This document shows, piece by piece, positions 49,601-59,683 of a stretch of DNA of 64,000 nt (position 1 is its first letter; the number at the start of each line of letters is the position of its first letter). Where the stretch lies: NCBI RefSeq assembly GCF_001039355.2, contig NW_019775745.1, positions 1-64,000 of the forward strand. The letters run 5' to 3'. Source of the stretch: Lingula anatina (lineage: Eukaryota > Brachiopoda > Lingulata > Lingulida > Lingulidae). The position numbers and the translations under genes are program-made. Under the pieces are notes generated by a model, which saw only the letters and a program-made list of their open reading frames with translations, was not told the DNA's origin and ran no database searches.

Positions 49601-52600
49601 CAGTGCCTGATAGCTTCAACCACAGCAGATTCTCAATTTTACTATTCAACAATGTCAGTGCACTGTTAAGTTCCTTTTTGTAGTATACTACAATTCCCCC
49701 GGAGGGTCTACCCTTCACTTTTCTTTTCTTTCTTAAGAAGTGGCTGTGAGTGCTTGTGGGCAGGGTTACTTTTGATCTCGTTGTAGTAAAGTTTCAATGC
49801 ATACAAATATATCGAAGTTTTGCATTGTTTGAATAAAGTTATCATCAGATAGCTTGTTTGACAGTCCTCTTACATTTCTCATACCTATACGTAGCAATTT
49901 ATTGTTTTGACTATTTGTGTACTCCTACTTAGATTCGTTTAATCACCAGGTGTTCATGTAAAAAAAAAAAAAACTGCCTTTCATTTAAATGTATAAATAA
50001 CTACTGAGTAAGAGCATCATAAATTAGTTGAATACCAAGATTATATAAATACATGTTGACACTATTCTTTATTCTGTAAAGGAGGTTTCCCTTTCCTCAT
50101 TGACAACAATATAATAAATTCTTTCCTGAGTAAGCTTCCTTTTGAGAGTTCTATAGAATCATAGGGCAGATAATATATATCCTTAAAATGTTATTTGAGA
50201 TAAAATACTTGTTTTAATTTGATCTTCAAAGTTTTAGTTCATTTCTAACTATAATCAATGTACCAAGTAAATAATATCTGTACTTACAAACTGCTTCGAG
50301 TTGCAATACCTCTTTTCATAATTAAACCCCTTGCTCTATTCCAATTTACTTATCAATTTGTTCAGGGACTCGTACAGAGTTCTTAGTTCATTTTGGATGT
50401 CTTTTTCCTGGCTTCTGTATGCTGGAGCATCCTGTACACGACATTCTCTGCGCAGGTTTTCTGGGGTTGCGTTGTTTGGGCGGATCCTTTGACTCCCTTG
50501 AGGGCGCATGTTTGGACACCTCCCAAGATCCCATGTTAGGTGTTGGGCAGTTTGAGTATCGTTTCGGGTATTTGCACTGGCGTAATATGGATGCCCAGTT
50601 TCAGCTTTAATATTACACGCCAGTACTGAACTTCCTTTTTGGTTTAGGTGTATTCCATCCCTATGGAACATATTTCTTCTGCAGACTTTTCTGTCATTCC
50701 ATATGTAGCACACGTTTTCTAGGGTATCACAGAAATTACTAAAATAATTGTTTGTTGTCACCGTTTTTTGGTTGAAGTCCCAGCTGTCCCACCTGGGGAG
50801 TATACTGGAGATTATGATCTTGCTGTCCTTGTACTTCCTTCGTGTTGTAAGGACAAGTTCTTGCACATGGCACAGGATATCCTTTGGCTGTTCGTGGCTG
50901 TTTACATTGTTGGAGCCCATGATAAACGTGATTGATATATTGGTCGGCCAAAGTCTCTCTCTTCTACCAACTGTTGCGCATCCTCTAATACTTTGCCATT
51001 CAAAGCAATGCATTTACTATGGGTGCGTGGGAAAAGCTTTTGGCTTACCAGACATTTTCCAATTGAATCTGAGATTACCACATTTTCACACGGTTTCTTT
51101 GCCTGTACTCTAGTGTGCCTTTGAGTACCCGTACCTGTTGTCGTAGGTATCTCTGTGATGGGGCATCCTCATTTGCTCCGGGCTCTATTGCATTTGTATT
51201 CTTCTGCTCATGGGGTATTGCTTCGTTTGTCTCTTTGCAGTTGTTCACAATGATAGTTTGCTCGCTGTCATTTTCGCCTGTATGTGTGGGGATTACTGTG
51301 CCTTCAGTTTCACTAATTTGATCTGCAGCAGTGTCACTTGTCTCATTGTTTCTACTCCTGACATCTGTTTGTGGTAGTGTGGTGTAAGTAGCCTTTGTTT
51401 CCATAATTGCTTTGTTTGCACTACCTGTGCTGGTTTGAGGCGGTGGGGTAAGGGTGTTAACAGCCATTGTTTTTACAGTAACTGTGTTCGTGCTGGCTGC
51501 CACTAATCTGTAGGAAGGCTTTGCACACTGTGTTGAGCTATCAGTGATGTTTATCTTGCATTGAGTACTATTATCTGTGGCTGCTGGAGGATCACACTGT
51601 ATTCCCATTTCAATGCCCTTGTTGTTTAGAAAAGACAGCTGGCTATGTAGATTGTTCACTGATACTGTCAGCTTAAACATCTGAGAAGTTAATTGGGATA
51701 ATTGCTCCTTGATTTCCTTTACCGTACTCGGATTAAGAATGTGTACATTTACCCCGTGGACCATTTGAAGATTACACTGCGATTAATGCGGTGGAAAATA
51801 CAATAGAGAGAGTGTATAATGATAGGGTCGCTAAACGATTGTTGACGGCATATAGTAACTAGCCTAATCCCTTGGTCGCCTGGGTAGCCACGCCCCCTTA
51901 GAGTACTTATGTAAACAAACGGTCTCCCGTAGCGAACTATCCTTTTGTTCAACAGCTTCGCGCGTGCAGCTGATTATGTATGTAGTGACACTATAGCTAA
52001 CTGCATATAAATTTGTGCTAGCTGTTATTTGATTCATTCTGCTGTGTCAGATNCGTCCCGCCTTTTCAAATTGTGTGATAAGGAATATGGTTGAAGATGA
52101 GATTCATTTCGTGTTGGTATGTCCCCTATTCAAAGACATGCGATGTAAGTTTCTTGGAGACTTGGACTGTAGTCACGATGACAGGGAAGAGTTATCTAAA
52201 ACACTAAGAGACTTAATTATAAATAAACCTAAAGGTATGGCAATTTATTTAAAGAACAGTTTGAGTTCAGCTCATGAGTTGAGTGTACCATAAGTTATAG
52301 TGTTTACTTAGTTATAATCTTCAACCTTAATCATAGCTTTTTTGTTTTGTTTTGTTTTGTTTTGTTTTGTTTTGCTTCTAATATATGTACAAAGTTCGGT
52401 GACCTGTAGGCCCACGAATCCGGGTGATTTGTATATCTCTATCACATGTCATGTTAATAAATAAATATCATTACTATTCCAAACAACACATTCGGATTGG
52501 GTATTTATCCCAGATTTATCTTGTGACTCTGTAAGGTTGAGTAACAGGAAAACTAAGTGAACAACTGGGTAGGTGTAATATTCCTCTTTCCAATCCTCTT

Positions 52601-53505
52601 AAATCTGTTAAATGCTAGCAAGGGTGGATCCGGGTAGATCTTCTTCCAATTACAGCTTTTTTGTAATATCTTTTTTAATACCGTTTTTAGTGAACGTGAA
52701 TATGTGTCGCTGTTTTTACATCACTTTTTATACCATCAGTTACAAAGATTTTTAATAAAAAAGTTTACTTCTTTTCAAATTCCTCATTTGATGTATTGTT
52801 TCTTGCGAATCAATGAGATCATTTAATGCTGACGGTGGACATTTTATGGAGGTACTGGAACGTATCCAAATTAGTGTTCCTTTATCATTCAACTTGCCAC
52901 TGTCCATTTCAGCGCCAATCCCGGCTTGTGAATGCCATGCACATGGTGATGTCCGCTATGTTACGTGTGATGGGAGAGCCTTCAGATTTAACACTCCGCC
53001 CGGAGATGTTGGTATAATGGCAAAGTCTATAGGTGGCTGGCTTTGGTATATAATAACGGAACAAGAATTCTTTGATGACGGTCCTAAGACTCGTCTGACA
53101 AAGGTGAAATACCAGATTTTTTCTCACTACGTGATCATTGAGTACAAAGACACTCCAGATCCAAATGGGCTGTACACAATAACTGTAAGTATTCTCTTCC
53201 TCTACTCTCTCCATCCTCTGCCCTCTCTCTCTCTCTCTCTCTCTCTCTCAGACCACTTAGTATACTACTTCCAATAGGTAATAACTTGCCTGCGTCCTGT
53301 GAACTATTTAGCTACAAAACATTGTGTTCATATATATATATATATATATATTATTGTTATTTCGAAATCTTCGACTCAGTTATTTGTCTTGGAAGAGGCT
53401 GCGCTCTCTCCATCCTTTACCTCTGACGAGAAGGTTATATTTTTGTTACAATTGTTACTTCGGAATGCCCATATAAGGGATTATCGAAGTATGTTGATAA
53501 GCGTT

Positions 53506-53543
<38 letters not shown>

Positions 53544-54873
53544 GGTTTTCAAGTTTTGAATGTCTATGTGCATTATCTTGCTCACAGTACTAAATGTATC
53601 ATTCTGATTGTTTTGTGGATTACTGGTAAATGAACTTGACCACAAATTTTGGGGATGATACGTATAATCCAAAGGCCCACTTATACCAGAAAACGCTGCA
53701 TAAAATGCAGCGAAATTCCAAGTTCCATTACTATCTTGTCATGCATGTGTCAGGAGACGAGTGGATGTTAAAAGTTTGACTCCCGGAATGATAACAAATT
53801 TGTCTTTTTTCTCTTTCTTTTTTTAATTATTAAGAGCAAAATCTTATCTTCATTCTTTTTCTATGAATTGATTTATAATTGATCAAGAATAATGATGGCC
53901 ATAACATTGTTTTCAAATAAGTACATGTGGAGACAAACGTCATTGCTGCATGATTTAAAGGTCCATGTATGGGGGGAGGGGGCAAAGCCAATAGTGACAA
54001 CTGTATACCCAGTTTACATCTCAAATGCATACATTTTTGGTAGAATTTTGCTACTGATGTTAAGGGATTCCGAAGTCTGCGCTCAGTTGAGCTGGGTCAT
54101 CTGGTTTGTTTGTTTGTTTGATTGTTTGACTGTGAAGCCCAAAGAAAGTAATAAACAAATTTTGATGAAATGTTCAGGATAGATCACAAGTGGCACAAGG
54201 ACGAAATTATTAGAATTTTGTGATGATCATTCGATGAATAATAATAAATGAATTAACTAACTATGTACAGATTTTCATGAAATTTACAGGATATGTAAGA
54301 AATTAACCAATTTCATAAATTTTTAGGAGAGGTCAGAAATGGATAAAGAAAGAAATGAGAAGATTTGGATCCATTAATTAATACTAAGTTATTTGTTGTA
54401 AAACAGGTTGTGCAATCTGAGTTCTTTTCTAGTTATATATTTCATGCTTATTATTATCATTATTATGGAAAGATAACACTATCGGGATTTTATCATCATT
54501 GCAGGTGGAAAATGATATTATACCTGGTCCGCCGCTGTTTGTTGATGCTGTAAGCCTTGGTCCTGCTGGGGCGCCTGGTGTTTTGTTCGTGGGGGGCGGT
54601 TTTAATATCTCGGTAATTGATGTAGATGGCGATTTGTACATTGAGGTTAGTTGCACGCTCCTGCCACCCGTCCTGTTCGACATTAGGATACGTGTGGCAC
54701 GACATTGTCTCCAGATTCACATCCCTCCGATCTGGCAATCCTGGATGGAAGGGATATGTGGAGATTGGAATGGATTTCCTGCAAACGATGTTGTCGCTCT
54801 TGCCGGCTTTCCACAGGTTTTACCCGCGCCGGTAATGGGATTCCCTTTCCAACAAACGACGACGATGCCGTAA
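45184..54873 (+). CDS. VWD-C: secreted single-VWD-domain protein (3 exons)
   Basis: Predicted exons are 45184-45370, 52913-53184 and 54505-54873, giving 275 residues, the longest copy. Intron 1 is swollen to about 7.5 kb by a LINE on the opposite strand. The signal peptide begins MTRQTGVAVLLIIALTTVTS. The VWD domain keeps GDVRYVTCDG and GICGDWNG. Exon 3 has an additional cysteine (EVSCTLLPP), making six, and an NIS sequon at residue 187 where A and B have QIS. The C-terminal tail LPAPVMGFPFQQTTTMP is unique, and its stop TAA overlaps a donor-like CCGTAAGT. Splice sites are intact. Whether the LINE affects splicing cannot be told from sequence. Confidence 0.83.
46165..46640 (+). pseudogene. 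Old LINE ORF2 3' fragment, copy C, left part
   Basis: The best-preserved copy. One frame reads TFEQLFKSCIMPIMPMGVLV, then RAVGFYIGVHRFTPILALYG and EVGW; a second continues IIRYWNNINSQLIAMDNNRL, then AKRLFEYLELTHGEM. This is the region after the reverse transcriptase palm in non-LTR ORF2. The rest lies beyond the nested LINE at 52054-52290. Present in all four first introns. Confidence 0.7.
46924..49900 (-). pseudogene. LINE ORF2: AP endonuclease and reverse transcriptase, disrupted
   Basis: In order on the - strand: endonuclease start RIGMRNVRGLSNKLSDD and CIET (catalytic Glu) near 49800-49880; GRPSGGIVVYYKKEL; MGD then, one base short, FNARTG near 49450 (the GDFNA motif broken by a 1-base deletion); STVDYAIVSDRM; a stop before LSDHCLIDLA near 49136. 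The reverse transcriptase keeps NGKAPGEDAISNEMLK, SNYRGICITSCMGKLFNVIL and motif A FIDFEKAFDTVW. At about 47905 GIGGKF is joined to SYLGITFTNTGS, so motifs B to E with the YxDD site are deleted. The tail includes RPKLLYGCEVWAQ and a terminal zinc-knuckle-like LCPHC...DEVHFLLECRHH. Confidence 0.85.
50336..51764 (-). pseudogene. LINE ORF1: coiled coil plus SGNH hydrolase, frameshifted
   Basis: Starts MVHGVNVHILNPSTVKEIKE; a heptad-like stretch EQLSQLTSQMFKLTVSVNNL follows, then a long Thr/Asn-rich linker. The esterase domain begins VVISDSIGKCL (nucleophile Ser, near 51065), lies across a frame change near 50950-51015, then continues ITFIMGSNNVNS (the GxND block, as GSNN) and FHRDGIHLNQKG (the DxxH block). 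All four SGNH positions can be found, though in two frames. ORF1 proteins of this design occur in CR1/L2-group LINEs. Confidence 0.85.
52054..52290 (+). pseudogene. Old LINE ORF2 3' fragment, copy C, right part
   Basis: Continues the fragment broken at 46640: MVEDEIHFVLVCPLFKDMRC, then KFLGDLDCSHDDREELSKTL and IINKPKGMAIYLKNSL, ending at a stop near 52291. The HFVLVCP stretch is the usual zinc-knuckle-like C-terminus of LINE ORF2. Confidence 0.7.
52300..52912 (+). other. VWD-C intron 1, 3' part
   Basis: Contains a (TTTTG)n run at 52337-52372 and then sequence shared with all four genes, including AATGATATAGATCATT-type motifs and ATGGAGGTACTGGAA just upstream of exon 2. The frame from that ATG is open into exon 2 in A, B and C but shifted in D. 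Confidence 0.5.
52913..53184 (+). CDS. VWD-C exon 2
   Basis: Follows TTTCAG; 272 bases ending AACT before GTAAGT (phase 0). Differs from A mainly in loops: PPGDVGIMAKSIGG and LTKVKYQIFSHYVIIEY. Confidence 0.85.
53185..54504 (+). other. VWD-C intron 2
   Basis: TC tract at 53217-53250, AT repeat near 53330-53351 and GT tract at 53511-53541. It otherwise aligns with intron 2 of A but lacks the retroposed insert at 3980-4385. Acceptor ATTGCAG at 54504. Confidence 0.6.
54505..54873 (+). CDS. VWD-C exon 3
   Basis: VENDIIPGPPLFVDAVSLGP to QQTTTMP-stop, 122 residues. The TAA lies inside CCGTAAGTAG; in A and B the same GTAAGTAG is in the 3' UTR. If that donor were used the protein would continue beyond the window of homology, but the poly(A) signal 31 bases later makes termination here more likely. 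Confidence 0.82.
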   Translation: MENDIIPGPPLFVDAVSLGPAGAPGVLFVGGGFNISVIDVDGDLYIEVSCTLLPPVLFDIRIRVARHCLQIHIPPIWQSWMEGICGDWNGFPANDVVALAGFPQVLPAPVMGFPFQQTTTMP

Positions 54874-54903
54874 GTAGATTGTATTTTATCTGGAATATGT
54901 GTA

Positions 54904-54909
54904 AATAAA
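54904..54909 (+). terminator. VWD-C poly(A) signal
   Basis: AATAAA in TGTAAATAAAACACACAAGA, 31 bases after the stop; a CA tract follows at 54951-55004. Confidence 0.75.
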
Positions 54910-54969
54910 ACACACAAGATTGCTGAATTTAATATCTCTCTATCTCTATCACACACTCACACACAAACA

Positions 54970-55005
<36 letters not shown>

Positions 55006-55009
55006 GCAT

Positions 55010-55044
55010 CCGACGCCGATGACGTTAGTGGATTGTATTTTACC

Positions 55045-55116
<72 letters not shown>

Positions 55117-55145
55117 TATACATGTATCCACGAGATTGCTGAAGT

Positions 55146-55189
<44 letters not shown>

Positions 55190-56330
55190 ACCAGGAAACG
55201 TTTTTACTCAAAACGTATTTCGCACCCAACTCATCAGATTTAAAAACATGAATTTTGTGTCCTGATTTTTCAGCCTTTTGTTATTCCTCACATAAATAAT
55301 TTGTCTCTACCGAAATCATGACAGAAGCCGACAAAACTATAACCTTTGTCTCATTTCTCTTTAAACCAGGATATAACTCTACGATCCATGGCGTTATGAC
55401 CAAAGAGCGACTACCACCAACTCTGTACAAACAGTGTCTTCTTTCTCCAGTCACTAATTTTCATGTGGAACACGGGAAGCGCTGGACGCCGTTTTATGTT
55501 CCACAACCGTTGACTTAGGTTACTACGGACCATGTCACAAATTGTTCGAAGCCTTTTCCAAGGGAATCTTTCTATCTTTTGACTTACCGAATTGAGAACA
55601 GTTGATAATTTGATTTTCTCACTTATATTTCTTTGGTGAACGTCCATTTGAGAGTCGAAAATTCACAAAGGAACGGAATCATGGACAATGGAACTGAAAT
55701 TTGTGGGGGTGCAAGCTACTCTTTCGGTTCTAAGATAACTATTTTTTGTTTTTGATTTTAACATTGATCGAGGTTTTTAATGCCTTGAAATGCAAATTCT
55801 TGCATGTGTTTTTTTGTAAAAAGGTTGAATTAAACAGGTGTATGACATTATTTCGAGGATGTAATCAAATTTGGAGAAATCTCCAAACACAAGACTGACA
55901 TTGACAGAGAAAAAACATTTGGCATTTAAAACAAAGGCAGTGTGTCACAAAAGAAGAACGTACTTCTAGTACTTTGAAAATTTTCAAAAGTTTCGATTGA
56001 TGAGGCTCACCTGGTGAAGTACAGTGGAAACGTGATTTAAATTGGGTACGATATAGTGACAATAGCTTCAGGTGTTTTAACGTTTTAATTTTTAATTTAT
56101 ATTTCTCTTCAATCCGTTTCGCCGTGCTTGTGGCTTAAAATCGTTATAAAATGGTATCATTGATATCAAATAACTGTAGTTTGTTTTAATTATGTTAAAA
56201 GAGGAAAATGGTAAAATCCATTGAAATTTTTATAATTAGTCTAAAATTTTTATATTATAAAGACATCTTCGTTCAAAACAGCCCTACAACATCATGTAAA
56301 AACAAGTCCTTTCTCGTACTGGTTCTGTGA
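55010..56330. repeat. 3' flanking block of unit C
   Basis: Matches the 3' flanks of A and B, with a long AT run (55048-55114) and a TC run (55149-55183) added. Contains the short frame at 55318-55518. Confidence 0.65.
55318..55518 (+). other. Short open frame conserved in position downstream of VWD-C
   Basis: 66 codons starting MTEADKTITFVSFLFKPGYN and ending HVEHGKRWTPFYVPQPLT. The aligned regions after A (5127-5335) and B (28033-28225) start the same way but are frameshifted or stopped. It may be a decaying exon of another gene carried in the unit. No family was recognised. Confidence 0.3.
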
Positions 56331-56339
56331 CTATTTATT

Positions 56340-57140
56340 TTACACTCAGGCATCATTTTTAATGATAATAATAAATAATTTAAAAGGTTAATACATTAAG
56401 TAAATAGCAATGTCTCAAAACGTTTCTTATAATATATGGAGCTTGTTTATGTGCCAAACACATGCCATTCCCTCTGCTAAAATCACCTTCTTCATGAGCT
56501 TTATGTATTTTTTGTTATTTATCTGCGTCAATATTTTCCCATGCCTCCTGAATGCCTTTAACATGTTGTTCTTTTGTTCTGGGCGTGACGCGCGTTGTTG
56601 TCAACGCGCGTTGTTGTCAAGTTGTCAACGGGAATCAAAAAGAAATACACGCTTAGATGACAGGCTTTGCAAATGTTCTGCACTGTCAATTTAAAATAAA
56701 TTTCTGTAGGCTGCAAATAACCCACTCCACGTCCTCCGTATATAAACCAGGCTGGGCTTTCAGTACCCCATGACATTGGGAGTACGGCCGCTATCTGTCA
56801 ACCCCCCCCCCCCCCTTCGTTTGCCCTCCTTCTGCATGAATTATACTGGTACAGAAGAACAATGAACACACATATATCAGTTTATTCAGAACCAAATAAA
56901 TATTGACTTAACTCTCCCTGAAAATTCATTGAAACAGTTGTGTTTAAGAAGTCTTGGCACGAGTTCTGGTATACGCACGGCGGCGGTCAATGCGTTAGAT
57001 ATGCTACACTCGTGGTGGCGGTCATTGCGTATAATGAAACGAAGAAAATACAAACTGAGCATTCATTAACCCTTGATAAAATCGCAGTGCATCCTTACAG
57101 CAACAATTAAATTATAATTTTCTTATCAACGATTATTTAG
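56340..57140. repeat. TATA-spacer block, copy C
   Basis: Counterpart of 31540-32370 and 36540-37110. It has a local tandem GCGCGTTGTTGTCAAC (near 56590-56625) and a C run near 56802-56815. No gene was recognised. Confidence 0.55.
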
Positions 57141-57894
57141 CAGTTATGGTGCCTGCTGGTTGGCTGTATGATTTGCACGGGTGGATTCTTTAAAATCTTT
57201 TTCCACTTTGCCGTATCACTGCTGCTACTTCACCCTGGTCAAGAAGGGGCAGACATATGTAGAGAGACTGACAAAAGAACATAAATGCTCATTTTGAAAT
57301 GCTAAGTTTAAAAAATCAATACTTCTGGAGTATTTGTGGGCCAATCATATTCTAAAATATCATGTTACTTTTAAATCACTTAAACGGTTTCAGAAATATT
57401 ATTTAAAAGTTGATTTTCCGTAAATGCATTGAAGCATTTAAAGAATTTACTCCATGAAGACATTCACAAGTTCCAGAAATCTAATTCACGCGTACAACAA
57501 AATAGCACTGCTGTACATTATTGCTACAGTGCGAAGGTACATATCAATTTCTTACTCACCGCAAATAGGTGAGCCCGGTAACAGCTCATACGGCTTAATG
57601 CATCACTCTATTGATCTTTTCCATTTCATCTATTCTGTATCTACAACGAAGAGTTCTTTGCGAAAACAGGAAATACTCAAGAGAAGTCTGCTAAATGACC
57701 AAGAGGGTAGTATGAGGCAGAGAGTTTGACGTGACCTGCATACACGTAGAATTGTTCTTCTGTATGATAAAAGACACGTACTGTGATTAATGAAGTGATT
57801 TTTTTAACATCTTTATTCTCAAGAGGGTTAAATATTGATACAGTATAAATAAAGGTGGCAATTCGCCTAGGCATTATATGCTCACCTTTGAAAT

Positions 57895-57936
<42 letters not shown>

Positions 57937-58640
57937 TTCAAGAAAAAGACGGTGACGAGGACATGAGTGGTATTAGAGGGGAGTGAGGGACAGGGCATGG
58001 GGGAAAGGTAATTATGAAGTGATGACAATGAAGAAATTCATGTGAGAACCAAGTGGGAGAAAACAGATGTAGGCTTATAGCGACTATGCAGAAACAACTT
58101 AATATGGCCTAATTTTAACATTAAACAGATCTGGGATGATAGAAATGTCAGGTAAAGCCCAGTAAGATACAACAAGTTATGAAAGCCGATGATAACACTG
58201 ACATTGTGGAACTTACATATGATGTTGAACAATATACTGAAAATTACCGTTTGTATGTTACGGATATAATATCGTCCACATATACATGTATCTATCATGT
58301 ATAAGGTTTCGAGTAAAACAAGATATGGCAGTTTGTGTTGGATAAATATATATTGACTTATCGATGAGAGTGAGGATTACTGATGACAATGTGCTGTGGA
58401 TAGACGTTATAGATGAAGATGCTGGTGTCGATCAGGAGACGTTGACACGAGGCTGATGCATTTTTGCTACTCAGCGTTTCCAGGAAAAAGTAATATGAAG
58501 ATCCCTAAAAAACAGAAAAAAAACACTGCATTCGCACATGAAAAACCCTGATGAATCTACGAGGTGAAAAAAAACACAGCTTTCAAACCAACATATCAGC
58601 TTTACAAGCGACGTTCAACTAGAAGACCTGTTTCTCCAGT
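57141..58640. repeat. Spacer block Q, eroded copy C, with retroposed insert
   Basis: Aligns loosely with the other Q copies; the - strand frame is broken by the insert at 57800-58012. 58376-58456 is the better-preserved partner of the exon relic at 15722 and reads ITDDNVLWIDVIDEDAGVDQ in one frame. Confidence 0.5.
57800..58012 (-). mobile_element. 5'-truncated retroposed element with target duplication
   Basis: Flanked by ATGAAGTGAT or a one-base variant on both sides (57790-57799 and 58013-58022). On the - strand it runs from CCTTTCCCCCATGCCCTGTC through a (TTA)n run to AATAAAGATGTTAAAAAAAT, the same sequence as 4150-4378. The A-tail and target duplication show reverse transcription into this site. 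Confidence 0.75.
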
Positions 58641-58662
58641 ACAGGTAAATTTCTCCCTCATA

Positions 58663-58731
<69 letters not shown>

Positions 58732-59515
58732 TTGATAAGAAACATGACACTAGCAGTTTGTATTTAAGATACTCTACCTTACAACAGTTGTCATTTACGT
58801 AATATAACAAATGAAAGATAATTTACTTTTTTGTTAAACTATTGAAGTAGATTACCGCGAGGGAGGGTAAGGTATACCAAGCTTGATATATTCTGTATGA
58901 ATGTAAATAGGTTCTTATTTTATGATGAATGAACAAAGTTGTTATTTTAATTGTATTTGAAAATACACATGTACAAACGACAATGGAAGTTAGGACTTAG
59001 GATTGTACAAATCAAAAGGGGAAAGAAATATCAAATGCTTTTAAAAACGCTTCCGTGATTTCAGAAAAGTGATTAAAATGAACATTAAACGTTGATTTTC
59101 CATAAATGCAGAGTTCCATTTGACACGTAAGATACATTTAATCTCGAATTTGATAGAACGTAGAAAGATGATTAAATTATTTAGTGGTTGAGGGTTTTAT
59201 GGCCAACGTTTACCACAAAATGAAGTTTTCTGATCCAATTTCTTCATTAAATATGCGACGTATTTGCTATTCCAATCATATTTTACCTCAGCTCCTAAAC
59301 GCTAATTAAAATCTTCAGATGACACAGAATATACTGCAACATATGGCAGTAAAATACAGATTTTGCTACTAATGAATCATAACGGAGTGACTGGGGATGG
59401 GGAAAGCTACGTAGGCCAGGGCAAATAAATTAGCAATGCGCGTCTTTGTATAGCTAACACAAAACCATGAATCAGCTTGAACAAATATAGTATTGGTCAG
59501 AAATCGCAACAAAAA
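58640..59515. repeat. Block R, copy C, with AT microsatellite
   Basis: Long AT run at 58666-58728 after CTCCAGTACAGGTAAATTTC, then block R with TATGCGACGTATTTGCTATT near 59252. Gives the empty site for the 41-43 kb foldback near 59400. Confidence 0.6.
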
Positions 59516-59683
59516 CAGGGGCGGATCCAGAGATATTTTCTGACAGTCTTCCAAATTATCTTTGTTAATCCATCCTCCATTTTTGACCGTCTTCCGACAG
59601 AAAAACTTAGATACCCGTCAATGTAAACTTAAAAATCTGACCGTCTTCCGAAAGACCCAGAAGACGGCCTAAATCCGCCCCTG
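59516..59683. mobile_element. CAGGGGCGGAT MITE with 5-base target duplication
   Basis: The ends CAGGGGCGGATCCAG and, inverted, CAGGGGCGGATTTAG bound a 168-base insert. AAAAA is present on both sides (59511-59515 and 59684-59688); the paralogous sites at about 18041 and 43158 read AAAAAGGC with one copy. GACCGTCTTCCGA occurs twice inside. No coding capacity. Confidence 0.8.

Larger units (their letters stand above)
46638..52053 (-). mobile_element. Non-LTR retrotransposon with SGNH-hydrolase ORF1, dead copy
   Basis: Reads right to left: 5' UTR (about 52050-51765), ORF1 (51764-50336), ORF2 (about 49900-46924), 3' UTR and a (TTA)n tail (46638-46678). It is inserted in the older LINE fragment of intron 1 of gene C, which resumes at 52054 after an N. 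About 26 bases of target, present in A, B and D, are missing at the join. The ORF1 coiled coil plus SGNH esterase and the AP-endonuclease/reverse transcriptase order fit the CR1/L2 assemblage; the exact clade is not decided. Frameshifts and a large ORF2 deletion make it non-functional. Confidence 0.85.

Noticed and set aside
50748-51321. + strand frames of 68 and 121 codons
   Set aside because: They are antisense shadows of the LINE ORF1, which has clear SGNH motifs on the - strand.
54949-55251. Frames rich in Ile-Tyr and Cys-Val dipeptides
   Set aside because: They are translations of AT, CA and TC microsatellites.
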